From the NCBI GenBank assembly GCA_001817635.1, contig MHIS01000012.1:5583-12723 (forward strand): DNA of 7,141 nucleotides, written 5' to 3'. This document shows, one piece after another, positions 1-6,128 of the stretch. A program made the translations under genes and the position numbers. This DNA comes from Candidatus Colwellbacteria bacterium GWA2_46_10 (lineage in GTDB: Bacteria > Patescibacteriota > Minisyncoccia > UBA6257 > Colwellbacteraceae). Position 1 is the first letter of the stretch. Each line of letters begins with the position of its first letter. The notes under the pieces are model-generated. The model ran no database searches. It saw nothing but the letters and a program-made list of their open reading frames with translations, and was not told where the DNA came from.

Positions 1-807
1 GGGGGAGACAAGAAAAAAGCTCTTCTTATCGGTTTGGGCGTAGTAGTCTTTTTGGCTGCAGCCGCGGCCGTAGCCAACTTCTTTGTACTACCAATATTTT
101 TGCCAGACGTTGAGTTGAATGAGCCGCCAGCGGGAGCCACCGAAGAAATTGTTGAACCCGAGATTACTCCCACCATTCCAATCTTTACCCACGTCAGTTA
201 TTTCACAGAGCCAGTTGACGTAAGCGCAGAGGTGAATGTAAACACCCTTTCCCTAGAAAGCTTGAATGCGGCTCTCGATCAAACGGCGGTGAATAAGGCG
301 GACGGAGAAACGGGGGTAGTCACCGAATTTCAGGTGACCCAAGGGCTAACTGGATCTCCCGTTACCACGGATGAGTTTCTAGCAACCCTTCTTCCGGACG
401 TACAGTTCACGACCTCTATGGAGGAAGACTTTACCGGGTTCATGTACGATACAGGAACGGAAGTTCGTGCCGGATACATTTTTGCTCTAGACGCGGAGAC
501 CGCGGACTTGGAAGCGGCTAAGACCCTTTTTGAAGATACCTTTGAAGCATCAACCTCTTTAGAGAACCTATTTTTGAACGATCCGGGTACCCCCGCAGTA
601 GCATTCAAGGAGGGTGCGGCGGTGACTGGGATAGAAACCCGTTGGCTCTCCTATTCAAATCCAGGTACCAGTATTGACTATGGTTGGAAAGGACCCTTTG
701 TTGTAATCAGTACATCTTTTGATGGGTTTAAGAAGGTGCTTCCTAAGATAATGGAAGCATTGCCTTTAGCGGATACTACGGAAACAGCCACCACTACAGA
801 GACTTGA
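1..807 (+). CDS. Membrane-anchored extracytoplasmic protein of unknown function (5' end outside window)
   Basis: The frame is open from base 1 to a TGA at 805-807, giving 268 visible residues. The first codons read GGDKKK, which looks like the end of a cytoplasmic tail or linker, so the true start is probably upstream of the window. One hydrophobic segment follows (about residues 7-31, alanine- and valine-rich), then about 235 polar residues that should lie outside the membrane. This outer part has no cysteine, is rich in Thr, Asp and Glu, and ends in a low-complexity Thr/Glu tail. Near the end, an IDYGW motif followed by a hydrophobic VVISTS strand resembles a pattern I associate with uncharacterised Patescibacteria surface proteins, from memory only. 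I do not recognise a named family. A hairpin lies 41 bases past the stop, so this gene may end its own transcription unit before nusA. Coding status is well supported by length and composition; the function is unknown. Confidence 0.75.
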   Translation, partial: GGDKKKALLIGLGVVVFLAAAAAVANFFVLPIFLPDVELNEPPAGATEEIVEPEITPTIPIFTHVSYFTEPVDVSAEVNVNTLSLESLNAALDQTAVNKADGETGVVTEFQVTQGLTGSPVTTDEFLATLLPDVQFTTSMEEDFTGFMYDTGTEVRAGYIFALDAETADLEAAKTLFEDTFEASTSLENLFLNDPGTPAVAFKEGAAVTGIETRWLSYSNPGTSIDYGWKGPFVVISTSFDGFKKVLPKIMEALPLADTTETATTTET

Positions 808-847
808 CCTTTGGCGTCGAGTGGTCTAGATTGTTTGGTATGAACAA

Positions 848-871
848 AGTCCGCTCCTGAAGCGGGCTTTT
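848..871 (+). terminator. Hairpin with short T-tract between the surface-protein gene and nusA
   Basis: AGTCCGCT (848-855) pairs with AGCGGGCT (861-868): eight base pairs including one T-G wobble, around a five-base loop CCTGA. TTTT follows at 868-871. This fits an intrinsic terminator with a short T-run. It ends only 14 bases before the nusA ATG, so it either stops transcription from the upstream gene or sits in the nusA leader as an attenuator. The bases before the stem are partly A-rich, so weak activity on the other strand is possible. Confidence 0.6.
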
Positions 872-885
872 AAAAAGAAAAGCAT

Positions 886-2097
886 ATGGATCTAAAAACA
901 GTCCTACAAGCAGTCAATCAAATATCCGAAGAGAAAGGCATCGATGTGGAGAAAGTTATCGAGGCCATAGAAAATTCCCTAGCTACGGCATACAGAAGGG
1001 AATATCTCGACAAAGGCGCCAATGTGCACGCCAAGTTGAACCGCAAAAGCGGCGAGGTTAACTTTTTTCGCATAAAGGAGGTAGTTGATGAAAACACTGT
1101 GCGTATTCTTGAAGATGGAGAGATAGAAGAAGATGCCAAAGAGGCTGAGGGCACGGAAGAGGGTGAAGAGAAACTTCCCCGATACAATGTAGAGCGTCAC
1201 ATCATGCTGAAAGACGCCCTCAAGGAGAAAAAGACGGCTAAAGTAGGTGATGAGATTGAGTACCCCCTAGAGGGCCAGACTGATTTTGGACGCATCGCTG
1301 CCCAAAATGCCAAACAGGTTATTTTGCAAAGCCTCAGAGAAGCAGAAAGGGAATCCATCGCCGAAGAGCTGAAAGACAAAGAGGGTAAAATCATCAGCGG
1401 CGTTGTGCAGCGCTTTGAACGCGGCAATGTGTACGTGGATTTAGGAAGAACTACCGGGGTAATGTTCGCTAATGAATCTATCCCCGGGGAGCACTATCGT
1501 TCCGGAGAGCGCCTCCGCTTCTATATCCTAGCCGTTCAAAGAGAAGCGCGTGGGCCGGGTAGTGGTATCGTACTTTCTCGCTCCCACCCTAATTTTGTGA
1601 GTGAACTTTTTGCCATGGAGATTCCTGAGATTGCCGATGGTGTAGTGGAAATCAAGGCTATTGTGCGCGAGCCAGGTTCTCGCACAAAGTTGGCGGTTGC
1701 TTCAAACGCAAGTGAGATTGACCCAGTTGGAAGTTGTGTGGGGCAAAGAGGTACGCGCATCATGGCTATCTCTAACGAACTGGGGCAGGAGAAGATAGAT
1801 GTGGTGGAGTGGGACGAAGATCCAGAAGAGTTTATCGCTAATTCCATCAGTCCCGCGAAAGTGAGATCAGTTGAAATAGGAGCAGGCAGGGAAGCCAGGG
1901 TTTTGGTCCCGGAAGATCAGCTTTCTTTGGCCATTGGCCGCGGAGGGCAAAACGTTCGCCTGGCCGCCAAGCTTACGGGCTGGAAGATAGATGTGCGTTC
2001 CCAAGCTAGACCAGATGAGCAGATGGAGGAGGGGGTTGCTGAATCCAAAGTAAAAGAGGGGGCCGAAGAAGTTGAAGAGGGAGATAAACCGGCTTAG
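886..2097 (+). CDS. nusA: Transcription termination/antitermination factor NusA
   Basis: NusA binds RNA polymerase near the RNA exit channel and modulates pausing, intrinsic termination and antitermination. The 403-residue protein shows the family's domain order: an N-terminal polymerase-binding domain (about 1-130), an S1 RNA-binding domain (about 165-233, around GVVQRFERGNVYVDLG), then tandem KH domains (about 234-309 and 310-376). The KH loops are visible as GQRG at 286-289 and GRGG at 351-354, the latter within AIGRGGQNVRLAAKLTGWKI, which is nearly diagnostic. An acidic insert (about 79-96) interrupts the N-terminal domain, and the tail (377-403) is acidic and low in complexity. The C-terminal acidic repeats of E. 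coli NusA (495 residues) are absent, as in many bacteria. The ATG at 886 gives the full N-terminal helix; it is preceded by an A-rich stretch rather than a clear Shine-Dalgarno. rimP and infB, the usual neighbours, are not adjacent; hppA follows after 34 bases without a terminator. Confidence 0.96.
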   Translation: MDLKTVLQAVNQISEEKGIDVEKVIEAIENSLATAYRREYLDKGANVHAKLNRKSGEVNFFRIKEVVDENTVRILEDGEIEEDAKEAEGTEEGEEKLPRYNVERHIMLKDALKEKKTAKVGDEIEYPLEGQTDFGRIAAQNAKQVILQSLREAERESIAEELKDKEGKIISGVVQRFERGNVYVDLGRTTGVMFANESIPGEHYRSGERLRFYILAVQREARGPGSGIVLSRSHPNFVSELFAMEIPEIADGVVEIKAIVREPGSRTKLAVASNASEIDPVGSCVGQRGTRIMAISNELGQEKIDVVEWDEDPEEFIANSISPAKVRSVEIGAGREARVLVPEDQLSLAIGRGGQNVRLAAKLTGWKIDVRSQARPDEQMEEGVAESKVKEGAEEVEEGDKPA

Positions 2098-2114
2098 TAT
2101 ATTCCAGGGGAAAG

Positions 2115-2141
2115 ATGGAAATAGGTAACAAATGGAGATGA
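2115..2141 (+). promoter_or_regulatory. Possible 8-codon leader ORF coupled to the hppA start
   Basis: An ATG at 2115 follows AGGGG (2106-2110), the best Shine-Dalgarno-like sequence in this gap. It opens a short frame coding MEIGNKWR and ends with TGA at 2139-2141. That stop overlaps the in-frame hppA ATG at 2138 as ATGA, the classic arrangement for translational coupling. The short frame is in a different register from hppA and could arise by chance; the arrangement of ribosome site, start and stop is the only evidence. Confidence 0.22.
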
Positions 2142-4138
2142 ACCCAATTTTGTTCTCAATCACTTCAAGTGTAGCCGCGATTGTCTTCGCGGTATGGTTG
2201 ATTTTTAGAATCAATAGCTATCCATCTGGGGATGAGAAAATGGTGGAAATAGCCAAGGCGATACAGATCGGCGCAAAAACATATTTGAATCGTCAGTATA
2301 AAACAGTTGCCGTAGTTGCGGTTGTGGCCGCTGCTTTGATCGGATATTTCATCAACATTGTGACAATGTCAGGTTTTATTGTCGGCGCCGTTGCCTCGAG
2401 CCTGGCAGGGTACATTGGGATGAATGTTGCTGTGAGAGCTAACGTAAGAACCGCGGAAGCCGCGAAAGGGGGTATTTCGAAGGCATTTAATGTTGCATTC
2501 CAAGGTGGATCGGTAACTGGGCTCTTGGTTGTGGGTATGGCGCTTCTCTCCGTTGCTGGTTTTTACGCGCTCACGAAGGACGTGATGGCGCTTGTCGGTC
2601 TTGGACTTGGAGGAAGTCTGATCTCTGTTTTTGCAAGGCTCGGAGGAGGAATCTTCACCAAAGGCGCGGATGTAGGAGCCGATTTGGTAGGAAAAGTTGA
2701 GGCTGGAATACCGGAAGATGATCCGCGAAATCCGGCTGTTATAGCAGATAATGTAGGTGACAATGTTGGCGATGACGCGGGAATGGCTGCGGATTTATTT
2801 GAAACCTATGCAGTTACGGCAATAGCAACGATGATCTTGGGAAGCCTTACCTTCCCTGGCTTAACAGATGCAATTTTCCTGCCCCTTATGATAGGAAGCG
2901 TGGCCATTATAGCGTCAATTATTGGAATGCTTTTCGTAAGACTTAAAAACGACTCAAAGGCGATAATGAGAGCGCTTTACAAAGGCCTTGTCGTATCGAG
3001 TTTGCTGTCACTCGCTGGTTTTTGGTACATCCTAGATAAATATTTTGTTGGTCTTGGAAACCTCAGCAACACAAGAATATTTTACTCGCTTCTAGTTGGG
3101 ATCATTGTAACCGTGTTAATAGTTGTGATTACCGAATATTACACGTCAACTAAGTTCCGACCTGTTAGGTCCATTGCAAATTCATCTGAAACTGGACACG
3201 GGACGAACGTTATAACCGGCCTGTCCGTTGGAATGGAATCCACCGCGCTGCCGGTGATCGTAATTGTTGCGGGGATCCTCAGCGCCTATGCCGCTGGCGG
3301 CCTTTACGGGATCGCGTTGGCCGTGATGAGCATGCTCTCAATGACGGGAATAATTGTCGCAATTGATGCGTACGGTCCGATAACGGACAACGCAGGAGGA
3401 ATTGCTGAAATGGCCGGGCTTCCAGAGTCTGTGAGGGATGTTACGGACTCACTGGACGCGGTAGGGAACACAACTAAGGCCGTTACGAAAGGATATGCGA
3501 TCGGTTCCGCCGGCCTTGCCGCTGTAGTTTTGTTTGCATCGTACGTTGAGGAGTTACAAGTGAAAACTGCAGGAGGAATTGGATTCAAATTTGATCTTAG
3601 CGATCCGCTTGTGATCACCGGGCTTTTCCTGGGCGGCATGATTCCATATCTCTTCGCGTCCATTTCGATGCGCGCTGTGGGGAAAGCAGCGGGAAGCGTT
3701 GTGAAAGAAGTCAGGAGACAATTTAGAGAAATTCCCGGGTTAATGGAAGGCAAGGCCAAGCCTGATTACGCAAAGTGTGTCGATATTGTTACTAAGGCGG
3801 CAATAAAAGAGATGATAGTCCCCGCGCTTTTACCCATTGTGGTTACCATAGCGGTAGCATTTCTATTAGGAGCCGAGGCGCTTGGCGGTCTTTTAGTGGG
3901 CTCGATCATCACAGGTATATTCGTCGCGCTCTCGATGACGTCCGGAGGCGCAGCGTGGGATAACGCCAAGAAGTATATTGAAAAAGGGAATCTGGGTGGC
4001 AAGGGGTCAGAAGCGCACAAAGCGGCTATAACCGGAGATACGGTTGGTGATCCGTATAAGGACACGGCGGGCCCGGCGATTAACCCGGTAATCAAGATCA
4101 TAAACATAATTGCACTGTTACTAGTGCCGTTCCTATAG
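2132..4138 (+). CDS. hppA: Membrane-bound proton-translocating pyrophosphatase (K+-independent type)
   Basis: This integral membrane pump hydrolyses pyrophosphate and exports cations, turning a by-product of biosynthesis (for example aminoacyl-tRNA formation) into a membrane gradient. The 668 residues match the family length, with about 16 hydrophobic segments. The catalytic loops are intact: D180, D184, K188 and E190; EDDPRNP (195-201); the DNVGDNVGD run (206-214); ITDNAGG (417-423); D610 in the SGGAAWDNAKKY segment; and GDTVGDPYKDTAGP with D636, D640 and D644. In the GNTTKAVTKG segment, K449 and T452 occupy the two positions that separate K+-independent enzymes (Lys, Thr) from K+-dependent ones (Ala, Ala). 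K+-independent members studied so far pump protons. E224 in the DLFETYAV segment also fits that subfamily. D215 stands where I recall Cys, Val or Ile more often. Two starts are possible: ATG 2132, with AGG six bases upstream, or ATG 2138, which gives MNPILF. It probably shares a transcript with nusA. Confidence 0.97.
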   Translation: MEMNPILFSITSSVAAIVFAVWLIFRINSYPSGDEKMVEIAKAIQIGAKTYLNRQYKTVAVVAVVAAALIGYFINIVTMSGFIVGAVASSLAGYIGMNVAVRANVRTAEAAKGGISKAFNVAFQGGSVTGLLVVGMALLSVAGFYALTKDVMALVGLGLGGSLISVFARLGGGIFTKGADVGADLVGKVEAGIPEDDPRNPAVIADNVGDNVGDDAGMAADLFETYAVTAIATMILGSLTFPGLTDAIFLPLMIGSVAIIASIIGMLFVRLKNDSKAIMRALYKGLVVSSLLSLAGFWYILDKYFVGLGNLSNTRIFYSLLVGIIVTVLIVVITEYYTSTKFRPVRSIANSSETGHGTNVITGLSVGMESTALPVIVIVAGILSAYAAGGLYGIALAVMSMLSMTGIIVAIDAYGPITDNAGGIAEMAGLPESVRDVTDSLDAVGNTTKAVTKGYAIGSAGLAAVVLFASYVEELQVKTAGGIGFKFDLSDPLVITGLFLGGMIPYLFASISMRAVGKAAGSVVKEVRRQFREIPGLMEGKAKPDYAKCVDIVTKAAIKEMIVPALLPIVVTIAVAFLLGAEALGGLLVGSIITGIFVALSMTSGGAAWDNAKKYIEKGNLGGKGSEAHKAAITGDTVGDPYKDTAGPAINPVIKIINIIALLLVPFL

Positions 4139-4152
4139 TCGTTCTACTTCTG

Positions 4153-4183
4153 AACCCGTAGGTGGGTACGGGGTTTACTTTTA
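4153..4183 (+). terminator. Probable intrinsic terminator after hppA
   Basis: AACCCGTA (4153-4160) pairs with TACGGGGTT (4167-4175) around a GGTGGG loop. The stem has eight base pairs with one bulged G in the run of four. A T-rich stretch follows, reading TTTACTTTTA from 4174. The T-run is interrupted, so the strength is uncertain, but the position 15 bases after the hppA stop and before an independent clpP promoter candidate fits the end of the nusA-hppA unit. Confidence 0.55.
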
Positions 4184-4208
4184 CCCCCATTCCTCTAATC
4201 TAGATAAT
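4180..4208 (+). promoter_or_regulatory. Candidate sigma-70-type promoter for clpP-tyrS
   Basis: TTTACC (4180-4185) as a -35 box and GATAAT (4203-4208) as a -10 box are separated by exactly 17 bases; each box has at least four of six consensus matches. Transcription would start near 4215, which is inside the reading frame if clpP begins at 4209 but about nine bases before the in-frame ATG at 4224. The -35 box overlaps the T-tract of the upstream terminator. Confidence 0.4.
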
Positions 4209-4814
4209 ATGGAAGACAAAGAAATGCAGTATTTTGTGCCGACGGTGATAGAGAAAACCCAGCGGGGGGAGCGCTCGTACGACATCTATTCGCGTCTACT
4301 TAAAGACAACATCATATTTCTAGGAGGTCCAATTACTAACGCGGTAGCCAACTCGGTAATTGCTCAACTGCTTCTCCTGGAGAACCAAGACCCCAAAAGG
4401 GACATAGAAATATATATTAACTCCCCAGGAGGTTCAGTTCCTGCAGGTATGGCCATATATGACACCATGCAATTCATCAAGCCGGACGTGCGCACCATTT
4501 GTGTGGGCACCGCCGCCTCTATGGGCGCCTTCTTGCTTTCAGCCGGAGCCAAGGGGAAAAGGTATGCCCTTCCTAACTCAGAGATCCTTTTGCACCAAGT
4601 GCACGTAGGGGGCGTTGAGGGTCAGGCAACGGATATAGAGATCGCGACCAAACAGATAATGAAGATCAAAAAGAGAGTTAACGAGCTTTTGGCTAATCAC
4701 ACCGGACAGAAGTTAGCCAAGATAGAGGAAGACACAGAAAGAGATTTTTGGTTGACAGCCGAAGAAGCTAAAAAGTACGGCGTTATTGATGAAGTCGTCA
4801 AAAAAGCTAAGTAG
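4209..4814 (+). CDS. clpP: ATP-dependent Clp protease proteolytic subunit ClpP
   Basis: ClpP is a serine peptidase that forms a double-heptamer chamber and degrades proteins fed to it by ClpX-type ATPases. The catalytic triad is complete: S104 in ASMGAF, H129 in LLHQ, and D179 in DTERDF. Other family blocks are intact: VPTVIEKTQRGERSYDIYSR (10-29), YINSPGGSV with the oxyanion-hole glycines (69-77), and GQATDIEI (138-145). Length (201, or 196 from the later start) is normal. LLHQ is followed by VHVGG rather than the more usual PLGG. The start is ambiguous: ATG 4209 lacks a ribosome site and abuts the likely -10 box, whereas ATG 4224 (MQYFVPTV) matches the usual ClpP N-terminus and lies just after the predicted transcription start. 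I list the longer form but think 4224 is at least as likely. The 3' end overlaps tyrS by 26 bases. No Clp ATPase gene is nearby. Confidence 0.97.
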   Translation: MEDKEMQYFVPTVIEKTQRGERSYDIYSRLLKDNIIFLGGPITNAVANSVIAQLLLLENQDPKRDIEIYINSPGGSVPAGMAIYDTMQFIKPDVRTICVGTAASMGAFLLSAGAKGKRYALPNSEILLHQVHVGGVEGQATDIEIATKQIMKIKKRVNELLANHTGQKLAKIEEDTERDFWLTAEEAKKYGVIDEVVKKAK

Positions 4815-6006
4815 GGCGGAAATCAAAGATCGGATCCTCAATCGAGGAGTCGATCAGTTAATCGAGCGCAAGCATTTAGAAGCAGCGCTCTCTTCCGGAA
4901 AAACATTAAGGGTAAAGCTGGGGATTGATCCGACGAGTCCCGATCTGCATCTGGGGCATGCGGTGGTTTTAAGAAAACTGCGTGATTTTCAGGATTTGGG
5001 CCACAAAGTTATTTTTATCATAGGTGACTTCACGGCCAAAGTGGGAGACCCTTCCGGCAGATCAAAGGAAAGACCTGTATTAAACGACCAAGAGATAAGA
5101 ACCAATATGAGGGGGTACCTTGAGCAGGCAGGAAAGATAATTGACGTTAAAAAAACCGAAGTTAGGTACAACAGCGAGTGGCTCTCGGGGAAGGTGGAGA
5201 ATGTTTTGGAGCTAGCCAAAGCGGCTACGATCAACCAGGTAAGCGAGAGGGCTGATTTTAGGGCACGCATCAAAGCTGGTCAAAAGGTAAGCATGCTAGA
5301 GGGTCTATACTCCCTTCTCCAGGGATTAGATTCCGTAAACATTAAGGCTGACGTAGAACTTGGGGGAAATGACCAACTTCTCAACTTATTAATGGGTAGG
5401 CAAGTACAACGTCACTACGAGATGAAAGAACAAGATATTCTAACTGTGCCTCTCCTTGAGGGGACCGATGGCATAGGAAAGATGAGCAAGTCCAAGGGCA
5501 ACTACATCGCTTTGAACGAAACAGCTAAGGAGATGTTTGGGAAAATAATGTCTATTCCAGACAAGCTGGTTTATAAATATTTTGAACTTTGTACCGACGT
5601 AGAAGAAAAGGAGTTACGGGTTATTAGAACGGCACTAGGTAAAAAGAACACCAATCCAATGGGATACAAGCTGCGCCTAGCAGAAAAAATTGTAGCTATG
5701 TATCACGGGGAGAAAGAAGCCCTCAAGGCTAGGGAAGAGTTTATTAATGTTTTTCGCAAGAAAGCACTACCAAAAGAAATCCCAACCATAGTGATTTCTG
5801 GAGCACGTCATACTCCATCTAGCATACTTTCAGCAGCAGAGATAGTTTCTAGCAAGAGCGCCGCTCAACGCCTTATAGAGCAAGGTGGGGTTAGGATAAA
5901 CAATGAGAAGGTTAATGACCCAAAAAGAAGAATCAAGATATCAAAAGGGAGATATTTATTGCTGCAGGTGGGTAAAAGGAAATTCCTTAGAATTAGGCTC
6001 AAATAG
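4789..6006 (+). CDS. tyrS: Tyrosine--tRNA ligase (TyrZ-like class)
   Basis: This class I synthetase charges tRNA-Tyr with tyrosine, releasing AMP and pyrophosphate; the latter is the substrate of the upstream HppA. From ATG 4789 the protein has 405 residues. The HIGH-type motif is HLGH (54-57) within GIDPTSPDLHLGHA, and the second signature is KMSKS (231-235). GDFTAKVGDPSGRS and LGGNDQ are also typical. The C-terminal part (about 345-403, with SAAQRLIEQGGVRINNEKV) is an S4 RNA-binding domain. HLGH together with KMSKS and this length points to the TyrZ-like branch rather than the KFGKT-type TyrS branch. A TTG at 4786 gives only one more residue and is less likely. The gene begins inside clpP in another frame with only a weak ribosome site, so translation is probably coupled to clpP. 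The stop is two bases from the convergent tRNA-Trp gene, with no separate terminator between them. Confidence 0.96.
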   Translation: MKSSKKLSRAEIKDRILNRGVDQLIERKHLEAALSSGKTLRVKLGIDPTSPDLHLGHAVVLRKLRDFQDLGHKVIFIIGDFTAKVGDPSGRSKERPVLNDQEIRTNMRGYLEQAGKIIDVKKTEVRYNSEWLSGKVENVLELAKAATINQVSERADFRARIKAGQKVSMLEGLYSLLQGLDSVNIKADVELGGNDQLLNLLMGRQVQRHYEMKEQDILTVPLLEGTDGIGKMSKSKGNYIALNETAKEMFGKIMSIPDKLVYKYFELCTDVEEKELRVIRTALGKKNTNPMGYKLRLAEKIVAMYHGEKEALKAREEFINVFRKKALPKEIPTIVISGARHTPSSILSAAEIVSSKSAAQRLIEQGGVRINNEKVNDPKRRIKISKGRYLLLQVGKRKFLRIRLK

Positions 6007-6008
6007 GG

Positions 6009-6079
6009 CGGGGGCGCTAGGAATCGAACCTAGGAATCGGGTTTTGGAGACCCGCGGTTTACCACTAGCTTACGCCCCC
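6009..6079 (-). tRNA. tRNA-Trp (anticodon CCA)
   Basis: On the minus strand a 71-base cloverleaf can be drawn. The acceptor stem GGGGGCG/CGCCCCC is perfect (seven pairs), the discriminator is G73 as expected for bacterial tRNA-Trp, the anticodon stem is CGGGT/ACCCG with loop CTCCAAA (anticodon CCA), the variable loop has four bases, and the T-arm is CTAGG-TTCGATT-CCTAG. The D-loop AGTGGTA is normal, but the D-stem AGCT/AACC has only two Watson-Crick pairs; positions 10-25 and 12-23 are both A-C or C-A mismatches. No 3' CCA is encoded (the next three bases read CCC), so the CCA-adding enzyme must supply it. The 3' end faces the tyrS stop codon head-on. Confidence 0.9.
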
Positions 6080-6088
6080 TGGCATCTG

Positions 6089-6116
6089 TCTATATTTAAC
6101 AGCAAAGATGGGACAA
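6089..6116 (-). promoter_or_regulatory. Candidate promoter for tRNA-Trp
   Basis: Read on the minus strand, TTGTCC (6111-6116) and TATAGA (6089-6094) are separated by 16 bases, each with four of six consensus matches. Transcription would begin a few bases before the mature tRNA 5' end at 6079. This would let tRNA-Trp be made without the upstream membrane-protein gene, but the match is modest. Confidence 0.3.
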
Positions 6117-6128
6117 GTAAACAGGATG

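Noticed and set aside
34..36. TTG at 34 as the start of the first gene
   Set aside because: The frame is open back to base 1, and starting here would cut into the hydrophobic anchor while losing the preceding Lys-rich residues.
805..840. TGA recoded as glycine (Gracilibacteria/SR1 code)
   Set aside because: All core genes end normally without internal TGA, and reading through 805-807 meets another TGA at 838-840 after only a dozen non-conserved codons.
1867..2214. Minus-strand open frame of 115 codons across the nusA-hppA junction
   Set aside because: It overlaps two well-supported genes, has no family features and no ribosome site; it is a shadow frame.
3304..3759. Minus-strand open frame of 151 codons inside hppA
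   Set aside because: It lies wholly opposite conserved hppA sequence; its Ser/Pro/Ala-rich translation is typical of an antisense shadow.
4786..4788. TTG at 4786 as the tyrS start
   Set aside because: It adds one residue before a proper ATG at 4789 and has no better ribosome site.
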